A model generated the notes under the pieces. It was not told the origin of the DNA, did not search any database, and worked only from the letters and a program-made list of their open reading frames with translations. From Zanthoxylum bungeanum (lineage: Eukaryota > Streptophyta > Magnoliopsida > Sapindales > Rutaceae), in the NCBI GenBank assembly GCA_019454045.1, contig SKCR01049637.1, positions 124,001-188,000 of the forward strand: 64,000 nucleotides of DNA. The letters are read 5' to 3'. Numbering within the stretch: the first letter of the stretch is position 1; each line of letters starts with the position of its first letter. The position numbers and the translations under genes are program-made. Positions 47,416 to 58,170 of the stretch are shown piece after piece.

Positions 47416-48057
47416 ATGGAAGCCACTTCAAGAAGACGAGTTGAAAACATATGTGTGTTTTGCGGTAGTAGTGTTGGTGTTAAGCCACAATACGTAGAGG
47501 CAGCACATGAATTGGGTCGAGTCTTAGCTGCAAGGAATATGCACTTAGTATATGGTAGAGGCAATCTTGGACTAATGGGGATCGTTTCAAAGGCTGTACA
47601 GGAAGGAGGCAGTCACGTTTTGGGAATCATCCCAAAACCCTTGGCAGATGCAAATCTTATTGAACCATCAAACGGAGAAGAACTGATCGTGCCAGGTATG
47701 TCTGAGCGACTAATGGAAATGATTAACCGTGCTGATGCTTTTATTGCTTTGCCAGGTGGCTTGGGCATATTGGAGGAAATGTTTTGGGCGAACCTGAACA
47801 TACACTAGAAACCGCTTGGACTGTACAACGTTGAAGGATTTTATGATTTTCTTTGTGTGTTTCTTGATGATGCTCGGGGAAATGGGTTCGTGTCAAAACC
47901 TATGAAAGAACTCCCCTTCACTGCCAGAACTGCTCCAGATCTAATAGATCAACTTTTAGCCTATGAACCACAAGTTGACCCTATCCTTTCAAAGATAAAT
48001 TGGTCTGAGGACGATCGTGGTAAGAGGCGTCAGATTAATCTAGATTTTAACCTTTAA
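47416..48057 (+). pseudogene. LOG-like: Captured cytokinin riboside 5'-monophosphate phosphoribohydrolase (LONELY GUY family)
   Basis: LOG enzymes release active cytokinin base from its riboside monophosphate in the cytosol. A single frame of 213 codons, close to the usual LOG length of about 215, reads through with one TAG at codon 131 (47806-47808; CAG would give Gln before KPLGLYNVEGFY). Landmarks: ICVFCGSS (12-19), LVYGRGNLGLMG (44-55; family YGGGS-GLMG), VLGIIPKPL (68-76), the conserved Arg of SERLMEM (98), and ADAFIALPGGLGILEE (106-121), matching PGGxGTxEE except Thr to Ile. Next to it, four residues expected before WANLNIH are missing as an in-frame gap. There are no introns, whereas plant LOG genes have several, so a spliced transcript was probably the source. 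The end KRRQINLDFNL is shared with another Athila copy and is probably element-derived. Likely inactive now. Confidence 0.9.
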
Positions 48058-49364
48058 TTTCCTGTAGAATTTCAGCTAACCAGGTATTATCTTCTAAACT
48101 ATTCTTCTACTGTTTAAGACATTATGGACAATGTCTCATTTAGGTTTGGGGGAGGAAATTAGTTGATTAGTATCTTGTTTTTAGTTGTGTGTTGTTTTTA
48201 TTTTTAGTCCAAAATTTTTCGAAAAAAATAAAATAAAATTGAAAAATTTTCAATAAGTACAAAAATATTTTGCGTTTTTGTATTTTTATTTTGACTAAAA
48301 AGGTGAAATTGGTAAGAGATAGCTGAGTAAGGAGTTCCCACTCCTGAGACGTTTCTCAAACCTGTTTCGGAACAAGTTAATTTTTGTTTATTTCCTTTTG
48401 AATTATTTAATTTGTAAATTCTCCATAAAACGGATTAAAATGGATCTTCATATGCTCAGTTGACAGGTATTATCAACATGCATAGTAACATACGGACATG
48501 AGTTAAAATTAAAAAGTTTGTAATATTCAGTGCTCTAGTTTAATTGGAGGAAGCATCTCAAAAATCAATGGAGTAAAAAAAAATCTGAGATCCGAGTTAT
48601 TAAGTCTGTAAGGGTGTTTTAATACTTAGTGCCCTAGAACCAACTGGTTTGGGAGTCACTGGCCCAAAGCTCGCTACATGGATCAAAGATGCTGCAAAAA
48701 AAATATATATATCTGAAGTCTGAGTAATTAAGTCCGTAGGGGTGTCTTAACACCTGGTGCCCTAATGCCAACTGGTTTGGGAGCCACCGGCCCAAAGCTC
48801 GTTACATAGATGGAAGATATTGTATATAAATAAAAAATAGAGAAAAATCAAAGAAAAAATCAGAAAAATCAGAAAAATGATTCCATTGCTACAAAAAGGT
48901 GTGAATTCTGATAAAACTTTAGGACAAAAATATTACTCTCTTATCAACTGCACTTATGACTGTTGTGGGCAAAAATGAGTTGTTTAATATTTTGTTGGCT
49001 GTGTATATGGAGAATAGTAATTATAATCGGAGAATTTACTTATTCGGTAATTTAGAAAGAAACAAAACAGCTAGTAACTTGGAGTAGAAGTTTCACCTGA
49101 TTAGTCACTAACTTCTTTATTCTCTTTTGCTTGTCTTTTTGCTTTTGTGTGCATTAGTTTTACTTTCTTTTTACTTTTGTAAAATATTTGTGGGTAACAT
49201 TACTGTAAACCCTCACGAGACTACAACTCGTCCACTAGGGACACCTAGGGGTTTAAAGGCTTGTTGCATATGCTAAATGCAACCGTGATCCCTACGAAAG
49301 TGGCTTAGTTAATTTTATTTTTGTTATTTTATTTTATGTTTTGCTCGAGGACTAGCAAAATGTA
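48058..49364 (+). mobile_element. 3' non-coding region of the LOG-carrying element
   Basis: Homologous in reverse to 26193-27484 of the minus-strand Athila. It contains two related 100-bp units with CCAACTGGTTTGGGAG (near 48640 and 48767). No gene seen. Confidence 0.8.
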
Positions 49365-49377
49365 AGGTTTGGGGGTG
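49365..49377 (+). other. Polypurine tract of the Athila-type element
   Basis: AGGTTTGGGGGTG directly before the LTR start TGATGAGTGG. Confidence 0.9.
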
Positions 49378-51331
49378 TGATGAGTGGTATTTATATCACT
49401 ATTTCACACTCATCTAACCTAATATTTTGTATAGTTTCCCGGTTTTTGTGAACGTTTTGATGTCTTTTGTGTTATTTTGCAGATAAATAAAGTTGGGAAA
49501 GCATTGGAAGCAATTTGGGGAAAAAATAGAGAAAAAATGACAAAAGGGCAATTTTGTAATTAGTCAGCGTCGTGATGCCAAGACCCTACGCGTCGCGACG
49601 CCTAACATGCGCAGGCCATGCTAACGTGTGCCGAGGGACACGTGTCAGAATCTGAGAAATTGGACTTGCTAACGTGCACCGATCTTGCTAACATGCGCCG
49701 TGCCACGTGTCATCATCATAGAAGATCAGCTAAAATGCACCGGCTGCCACGTGTCGAAATCTCATTGGACCAAAGCAAGCGCGTGCCACGTGTCAATCTC
49801 TCATTGGACCGAATATTGGACAAATCACATGTTGCCACGTGTCGACCTCTCATTTGACTGATCTTTACCGCGTGCCACGTGTCAACTTCTCATTTGACCA
49901 AAAATCCAGCCATTCACCATGCGCCACGTGTCATCGTCTGATTGCGCCGCTCTGCCGCATGACAAGTGTCATCTCATGATTGTGCCGATAGAACCCGCTT
50001 GGTCAACCCGTGTTGACCGTAAATGCGTGCCAGCGTCGCTACACTGGGACCTTTAGCGTCGCGACGCTGGTTCCAGAAAATGCCTATAAATTCAGGCCTT
50101 CTTCACTTCATTTGGTGTGCTTTCCTTGGGATTTTTTCCCTGATTTCACAGGAAGCATCTAGTTTTGTAATAATAAAATTATGTATTTTTATTTTTAGTT
50201 TTTATTACAGCTTTTTATTTATTTACTTTATGTTTTGTAGTTAAATTTCGCTGGGGTAAAAGGTGAAACCTTTAATATAATTATCTAGGTAAATCTCACT
50301 TAATTATAATTTATAAATTATAATTTAACCGGATTAATTAATGTCAGACTTTATTACCGCCTATATGGTTGGGTTAAATATAAATTACTTTACCGCCTAT
50401 ATGGCTGGTCTTTATGTGACAGATAATTACCGCCTATATGGCTGGAGTAATTCGACTAAATGGATTACCGCCTATATGGATGGTTTTAAATGTTTAACAT
50501 TATTAATTCCTGAGAAAGCAGATATAAAATAATTTATATTTTATAATAAGTGAGATTCCTAGATAAGAAATATTAAATGTGGATCCTCTAACCCCATCAT
50601 TTTATTTTATTCTAGGGAAGTGATGACACACAATATCCACACTTAATAATTGATTTTCTTTTTATGGGTAATTCTTTAGATTGTTTATTGAGTCTTAAGC
50701 TTAATGCTTCCTGTTAACTGGCCATTAATAAGATTGATTTGGTAAACTTAAAATGAACTAGATATAGGGATTTTAAGTTTCAGCCTTAGATTCAATAGCC
50801 CACGATCTTCCTTGAGGATAGATAACCCTTTAATAGATTTCCTTATAGGATAGACATATACCTGTCAGGCGGGGGTAACCATAATTGGAACTTGGTCTTA
50901 ATGAATCCACGTAATTTGGTTGACATAGATATATGGTTCAATTGGGTTATACTGGGTATTTGCGTCTGACCATCGACATAGGCTTTTGCATATTTTCATG
51001 TTCCAGGTTAGCAATCTGATTTATTACACATAAATAAGACAATCAATTCATCTTTATAATAATATTGTGTGGAGTCACGACCCTAGATCCTTGAGTTTTT
51101 CTTTTATTTTCCTTAGTATTTTCTTTTGAGTCTCTTTTATTTTATTTTGCAAAACCACATTCAACCAACCAAAAGCAATCAATTCCCTTCTCCCTATAAT
51201 TAGATACTTGTATATAAATAGTATCAATAATTAATAATAACAGTAGGAATTAAGTCCTCATAGGATCTATATTTTTATACTACTTGAACGATACGTGCGC
51301 TTGCATTATACGTGTGTGTTTACGCTGGTCA
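49378..51331 (+). mobile_element. 3' LTR of the LOG-carrying Athila-type element
   Basis: TGATGAGTGG to GCTGGTCA, 1954 bp, colinear with the 5' LTR. It retains six perfect GCCACGTGTC sites (49702, 49746, 49785, 49834, 49874, 49923) plus GACACGTGTC at 49637, and the TATA segment at 50084-50098. Confidence 0.93.
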
Positions 51332-51741
51332 CCAATCATTTTAAGCACATGTCCACTAACAGATCATTCCTTATACCTTGTTTGGAATAAGGCACATGAC
51401 GCTTGGAATCTCACGGTATGAACGGAAGTTGCATACAACTCCTTCAAGTGAAAGATGATGGTTTGAGCATTCATATCTTCGTGAGCTTTCTGAATTTTGT
51501 CCGACATAGAGCCAAGCATTATGCAAACTGCTTGCTCATCATCATCGACATGTTTCTTCCAAGCATCAAATGTATCTTGGTCAGCATCTTCTGCGGGTTC
51601 AGGGGGAAATGGTCTTTCAAGAACATAGAAAATCTTTTCTTGTCGTAAGACAATTTTAAGGTTTCTAAACCAGTCATTGTAGTTGTCCCCTTTGAGCTTA
51701 TGCTCATCAAGGAAGGAACAAAGTGATACTCTGTTTGCCAT
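51332..51741 (-). pseudogene. Copia C gag, N-terminal part
   Basis: Starts at 51741 with MANRVSLCSFLDEHKL, then YNDWFRNLKIVLRQEKIFYV and the gag signature MLGSMSDKIQKAHEDM, FQASCALFQTRYKE, to the insertion point at 51331. The remainder of gag lies left of the Athila element (43548 downward). There is a stop at about 51362, shortly before the break. Confidence 0.9.
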
Positions 51742-53109
51742 TTGAATGTTTGTGAAATATTTTAACCCACATGTTAAGAGAAAATGTTAAAATTAGGAAT
51801 ATGTTTTCATTAATGTTTCATAATAACATGGGCTTTTAATATTATGAATTTGCTCCCACTCAATTGTTTTAAAATTTTAAGCAAATCGCATCAACCCCAA
51901 TATGATGGATTTCTTGTGGGCAAGGATCCCATTATCATCATTTCATAACTTCGACTAGGGTCGGTCGTTATAAAATACGATAATTAGGTAGGTTCCCAAC
52001 CAATTTATGATATAAATCACAATTCCTTGATCATTGGGTTGGGCAATCAAACATGCCATAACTTATGTTAGTCCTTGTGGACACCCAATCTTTGCCACTA
52101 AGTTATACGACCACGCCTAAGGGTCGCTGCGTCTTATGACTCAGAAAAGTCAAACCATTGTTAATAGTACGATTTAGGGACAAATTGGTATTCGTCAGTC
52201 TGGTAAAGCCTAGTCATGCCAATACGGTTTAAGCCCTTTGGGTCTATACTTTACAATGGGTGGCAAATTTTAGGCTTAAATTATTATTGAGGATTTTAGC
52301 AAGTTTAAGTGAATAACTGTCAAATGGATTCCTCCATTGAAAATTCCCCAGAGGGAGGGTGGAGCGAACTCTCTTAAATACCCTTACCTCTTAGGCTCTT
52401 ATTGCCTTGGTGACAAGAATAAACAATAGATCCTCCAAATTAGTCCAACACTTAAATATGCTTTAAGGTAAGCTTTGAGTAAATGATTATCTAGATATCT
52501 TCACAGCTTTTCCTTTTGGCTATAAAAAGGTAGTGAGTGAAGGAAGACACCAATTATTATCTAACTCTAGTAATACCTTTGGTTAAATAAATTTAGTTTG
52601 GAAAGTTTTTTTTAACGCCTTGGTCCCACCCCACTTGTATCTTTTATAATGTCTTTTATTATAAACAAGTGATTTATATCTATTAGCCTTAAAGGTAATA
52701 AATCTTTATGTTCATCACGGAATATTACTACTAGCTAAGGGATAAGCAATACACTCTCTATTTCCTTAGAAAGTCTCTAGATGCTTGCACCAAAAAATAA
52801 TCATGCCAATTCTAATCATACATAGAATCATCAAGCATATTAGTTTTTTTAATGTTGGAATTATTTTAGGCATTAAATAACTTTGATTAATATTAAATTA
52901 TGATACTGTATTTTATTTTATTCAAATAAATTTAATATCACGTTTTTCTGCAGACGCGTGAACTTTAAATGTATTTTCATAATTCAAATCTTAACCAAAT
53001 CATGCAAAACTTGTACCTAAAATTAGGTCAGGGTGTTAGCTTTCCAACGAGCTTTTAAACACCCAATTGCGAGTTCAAATGAGAGAGAACTAATCAAAAT
53101 AAAAACGGC
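51742..53109 (-). mobile_element. Leader of Copia C
   Basis: About 1.37 kb of non-coding DNA between PBS and gag ATG, unusually long. It contains the block 52310-52675 shared with the Tat leader at 22711-23071. Confidence 0.75.
52310..52675 (-). repeat. Leader block shared with the Tat element (22711-23071)
   Basis: On the minus strand it runs ATCACTTGTTTATAATAAAA ... GAGTTCGCTCCACCCTCCCT ... ACAGTTA, the same order and sense relative to PBS and gag as in the Tat element. Confidence 0.88.
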
Positions 53110-53122
53110 GCGCTGATACCAC
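53110..53122 (-). other. PBS of Copia C
   Basis: Minus strand AGTGGTATCAGCG: TGGTATCAG core of the initiator-tRNA complement immediately next to the LTR end. Confidence 0.85.
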
Positions 53123-55052
53123 TGTTGGGAAGCGGATGCGAGTGCACATCGGAAAATCAAAATTATTATGCCACTTCCCTTTGCCCAAGACCCATTTGTT
53201 TTGATTATTCTATAATCCTAGGCATGTTACTATATATTCTAAGCATAAAACTCATAAAATATGCAAAGAATATAAACCTAAACATGCTAACTATCAAAAG
53301 AACTCTAATTAAAGTAAAGAAAGAAAAAAACTTACTTGAACCGAAGACTCCTCCAGTCCTCCCTCCAATCTACAAGCTTTTCTCGAACTCAGCAAGCTCT
53401 TCCACGTTCCAAAGAGCCACCCAAGTGTGGGGCCTCCAAAGATGCACACACCAAAGCCAAAACTCAACGGCAAGACTACGCCTTGAGTACACAGGTATTT
53501 GCCCTTGGTGCTAGCCTAGGCAAATACCTCAAAACTTTTAACTCGAGGTTACTCTAGTCAATTAGACTTAAGGGTCCTCAAAATCAGTGGCTTACTCTTA
53601 AACTTTAGAGTTTCTCACTTATATAAACCCAAGATATGAAAGGTTTTGGTGTAGAAAATTTGTAAGGAATTCTTTGAGTTTATATAGTGCTCCAAAGACA
53701 ACAAAATTAATTAAGAATCCGATGTGGGATAAAAGCTAATTTAATCTTAGCCACTGGATCTTAATTTAGTGGTTTAATGAGATTATAAAACCCTAATAAG
53801 AGTTTGGGCAGAATTGGAATTCATAACAAATAATTTTTTTTTTACTTTTCACGTTACTATTCATGTTAATAGTAATTTTTTTTATTCCAATTCCCAAAGT
53901 GCCCCTATCATCATTCACCAATCCCTAAGCCACTATGGAACCTCATAAATGATCTGTTCAATAATTAAACACATTGAACCATTATGAACAATTCCTACAG
54001 CAATCATATATATTTGTACTGTGCACTGTTAACCATTGATTTCGACTTTGTTGTGTGTGACCTTTTGGGTTCCCCTCAAGTTGGACATGAAATGAATCGT
54101 GATAATTTAATCGAACATAAATTATCCTCTGATTAGATGGTCGTTCGATTTCAATGACCAAGGTTGACATCTAGCAACATGCCAAGGCCCCCAAATGAGA
54201 AGGAAAGATATTTATACCCATTCTGTATGCGATTTACATATGATACGGTCCCTCGACTCACTATATCCCCACCTATTGAACTAGGGTACGGAAAGTGTCT
54301 ACCCATATGGTCAAAGGTATGATGTTGATAGTGTCATGAATTTTGCTAACCCAAGAATCTCACATGATTCTTCCGCTGTGGCCACAGTCTCAAACACTGA
54401 TCACACATATCAACCCGCGAACTGGAATAATACTCTTATAAGAAAATATTATCCTAGAGAGTGGCGATTCTCTTTTGTATCTTTACAAACTTCATGTGTT
54501 TCAACAAATGACCTAATCATACCCTTTTGACCGGATCTTTTGAACTGGGGAAGGAGAATGTTAAAGTTATTTGATCCACACATAAGATTGTAAAGACCTT
54601 AAGTCAAAGGACTAGTCATATAATCGATACATGAAAGTTCTCACAGACACATGGGATAAACACTCCATATGAAAACTTTCGGTGGTCAGTTCGATGGACA
54701 CGAGGAACTCATGCATCCATGTGATACACCAAGTGGACAGATCTCCGCTAGTAGCCAATGAGATCGGCTACCCCACTTAAGGGCGGATCATATCATCATG
54801 CTAGTCTCTCTGTTTTATGAACGCCCAGATTATTCACAAAACTATGACTAGGAATATTTAAGAGTAATGATTCTCATAAGGCGTGGAAGCCATCGTCTTA
54901 TTACTCTAAGGGTTTATTACAGTGTTGATGATTCATATAAGTTATGTAAGACACATATAATAAAGATTGCCATTTTATTAATTAATGAAAATATTACAAA
55001 TACATGTACATATAGCCCATCCATAAGTTGGGTATATGGTATATCCCTAACA
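53123..55052 (-). mobile_element. 5' LTR of Copia C
   Basis: Plus strand TGTTGGGAAGCGG (53123) to CCCTAACA (55052), 1930 bp, pair of 38083-40022. Confidence 0.93.
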
Positions 55053-57403
55053 AATATCGCTTCTGTATACGTAGTCGGATCTGTTTCCTCCAAGAGGAGA
55101 ACATCAAGGCTCATATCAGATCTTAAAAATAGTCTCTAAGAAGGCCTTGATATTTTGTTCGACTTACGTAGAACATGTTTTGTAGATCCTTCATTTAATT
55201 GGATCTCTGGTTCCATCTCAGGTTCCTTAATGTTGGGATCAAACTCATCAAGTTTAATCTCTCTACAATTCCCACTTTCTCTCAAAATTGCTTTTCAAGA
55301 AAAGTTGCAAAGCGAACAAAAAATACATTTTGTTGCTTATAATCGTAGAATTGATATCCCATGGAATTATCAGGATATCCAACGAACCTATATTTATACC
55401 CTCTTGGTGCTAGTTTATCCCGCTGCGTAATTCTAACGTATGCAGGACAACCCCAAATCTTTAAATGCTTAAGACTTGGATTTCAACCAAACCATATCTG
55501 ATATGAGGTCGTAGAAACAGCTTTCGATGGAACCCTATTAAGTATGTAGGCAGCAATTTGTAAAACGTTACCCCAAAGGTAATACGGAAGATCTGTATAG
55601 CTCATCATCGTTCGCACCATATCCAATAAAGTAGGATTTCTACGCTCAGACACTCCATTGTGTTGAGGTGTTTCTGGTGGGCTATATTGGGCGAGAATTC
55701 CATTCTCCCTTAAATAATTTCTGAATTATTCACTCATGTATTCACCGCCTCGATCTGATCTAAGGCATTTGATGAATTTAGTGGTTTGCTTTTCTACTTC
55801 ATTTCAGAATATTTGTAACTTGTCAAATATTTTCGACTTATGTTTCATCAGATATACATATCCATATATAGACTTGTCATCTGTTAAAGTCACAAAGTAT
55901 GTGGAACCATCATGAGCGGCATGATTTAATGGACCACACACATCGCTGTGTATTAGCTTCAGTAAATCTCCAGCACAGTGTCCAACACCTTGAAATTGGG
56001 CCTTTGTCATATTTCCTTGGACACATGACTCACAAATCGGATAAGGATCTAAGGTAAGATTTTCAATCAAACCATCATTTACCAATTTGGATAGACATCT
56101 AACACCTATGTGGCCAAATCTCATATGCCATAATTCAGTATTATTTAGTTCAGACTTCCTACTTGTATTTTTCTCTTTATTAAAGACATCTCTACATGTT
56201 TCTAAAATATAGTGACCGTTTGATAAAGAACATTCACATTTCAATAAATTATCTTTATCATATAAACATAAAGTTTCATCCTTAATGTTTATTTTATATC
56301 TCTCTTTATCTAATATTGGCAGTGATATTATTTGTCTGATAAGTGAGGAAACATAATAACAATCATGCAAATCTAATTTACATCCATTTAGGAGATCTAG
56401 AACAACTGTTCCTATGGCCTTGACATCCAATGTCTCGCCACTACCAACTCTAAGCTGGATCTCCCATTTATTCAGCCTTTTTTTAACCCTCATTTCCTGC
56501 AGGGAATTACAAATATGAGTAGGACTGCCAGTGTATAACACCCATCCACTATTTGCATCTAAGGCTAATGAGATGTCACTAATTGGAAAAATACAAAGCG
56601 TACCTGAGGGTCCTGCTTTTCCTTTAAGCTCTGGACAATCCTTCTTCCAGTGTCCAGACTTCTTGCATTATAGACATTGATCACGAGCTACTTTTGATTT
56701 TGTACCTTTACGCTTCTTGGAATTCTTATTTGATATCTTCTTCTTCCCCATCTTTATTTTCTTTGACTTTCCAGAAGTCTTTGAAGAGCCAGCTCCACCA
56801 TGGAGATACAATGTGGGGTTGTAGTTATTCAAATCTTGCTCCGCCATGTGTAGCATGTTATGAAGTTCTTCATATGTGGCTTGCATCGAATGCATATGGA
56901 AATTTAATACAAAGCCAGCATAAGAACCAGGCAAAGAAGACAGAATCAAATTACGGCCCAGTCATTCCAGATATCAAATCTGGTCGATCATGTTCAAAAT
57001 ATGAGTGCTGACAGCTTCTCTCTCCTTGAGTTCAGCACAGAATAATTCTTTAGACCTTTGATAAAGTCCATCTCTTGGTTTGCCTCGAATAACTCCTTGA
57101 GTGTTCACATGATGCTCCAAGCATCTGATACTTCAATATACTGTCTCAGCAAATCTCTGGAACCATCTATCCCAAGATGTAGGATTTCACCTTTTGGTTA
57201 TCATCCTTCCATCTATCAAAAGTTTTTCGCTCTTCTGGAGTGGAGTCAGGATCGATATAAACAGGCAGTGGATTGATCGTGACATAAGTCAATTTTTCAT
57301 ACTCCAAGACAAAGCGTATGTTCATTTCCCATTCGAAATAGTTCTCGGCTCCTTTTAGCTTATAGGAATCCAAAAGTTTCATCAATGGATTAGCGGCAAC
57401 CAT
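55053..57403 (-). pseudogene. Copia B gag, protease and integrase
   Basis: gag starts at 57403 (MVAANPLMKLLDSYKLKGAE, FEWEMNIRFVLEYEKL). A second gag stretch (56949-56668) has SSLPGSYAGFVLNFHMHSM and a basic tail; the knuckle following it (C-x2-C-KKSGHWKKDC, about 56680-56640) contains a stop. The GAG-pre-integrase frame (56541-55804) opens with a protease relic TGSPTHICNSL, then WHMRFGHIGVRCL, CESCVQGNMTKAQF and the integrase start HSDVCGPLNH. Integrase continues in broken frames to about 55500, and the linker ends LLLEETDPTTYTEAI at 55053 where Copia C is inserted. Non-functional. Confidence 0.88.
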
Positions 57404-58154
57404 TTACAAGACAACATTTTTGAGTAGTAGCAGAACAATTTTCATTTCAAAAGTGATAACACTAATTGATTAAGGAATTTTAAATCTATTAGTGCCCCCA
57501 CTACTATATGTAATTCTGTAATCTCCCTTGACAGAAAAATAGAAATTTGACTATCAAAATTTCATAGCGAGAAGTGGATCCCATGACATTTACTCCAGCC
57601 TCACACTAATGACGATATTTGCCTTTATAAACTCATTAAGTAGACCACCAAGGTCAATCACTTCATGTGACTCCTAGTTTGGTCCTGAACCGTTTCTTAT
57701 CCTCACACTAATGACGATATTGGATTAAGACGTGTTCTAGGTGTATACTTGTCAATGTGTACTAATGAGTTTCGTATGTACACCCTCACACTAATGACGA
57801 TATTGGGTGATTACGTTAACGCATCATGCTACATCTAATATTTTTCCAGAGCGACCTAAATTCCGAGCACTTATACCCTCATATTAATGATGATATTGGA
57901 TATAAGTAGTAAGAACCCATTCATCTCCGTATTGACAAGACAGACCATCCAATAATGCTCCAACATTATTAATACTATCTTTAAATAAAGTAATCACCTA
58001 ATCACGAGAGATTTATGACAATCAAGTCATTAAATTAATTATGGCCAAAGTTTTAATTTAAAACATGCAATAAATATCCAATATTTCTTATGCATAATTA
58101 AATTAAAATTACTATGGCATAGATTCAAAACAAGTGTTGTGTGGTTAAGCCTTT
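57404..58154 (-). mobile_element. Leader of Copia B with four CACACTAATGACGATATTGG cassettes
   Basis: Cassettes at 57599-57620, 57701-57723, 57784-57806 and 57878-57899, the last diverged (CATATTAATGATGATATTGG). The framework between them matches the Copia A leader. Confidence 0.82.
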
Positions 58155-58170
58155 GCTACTGATACCATTC
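58155..58170 (-). other. PBS of Copia B
   Basis: Minus strand GAATGGTATCAGTAGC, a tRNA-Met-type PBS with a small change after TGGTATCAG. It fixes the LTR end at 58171. Confidence 0.82.

Larger units (their letters stand above)
43554..51331 (+). mobile_element. Athila-type non-autonomous Gypsy element carrying a LOG gene
   Basis: 5' LTR 43554-45509, PBS 45516-45533, gag remnant 45646-46881, captured LOG frame 47416-48057, long 3' non-coding region, polypurine tract 49365-49377, 3' LTR 49378-51331. No protease, reverse transcriptase, RNase H or integrase is present, so it must have been moved by proteins from another Athila. Inserted in Copia C gag: the right flank is CCAAT (51332-51336); the left flank reads CCAT before the LTR, i.e. 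a 5-bp duplication with one base lost. Removing the element brings the gag reading back into register. Confidence 0.92.
38083..55052 (-). mobile_element. Copia C, composite element interrupted by an Athila-type element
   Basis: Both LTRs, PBS, polypurine tract, gag, protease, integrase, reverse transcriptase and RNase H are present. The element is split in gag by the 43554-51331 element. It is itself inserted in the pol of Copia B. Confidence 0.92.

Noticed and set aside
47416..48057. LOG as an ordinary host gene between repeats
   Set aside because: It lies between PBS and polypurine tract of one element whose two LTRs are flanked by split Copia C gag; it has no introns and no host flank.
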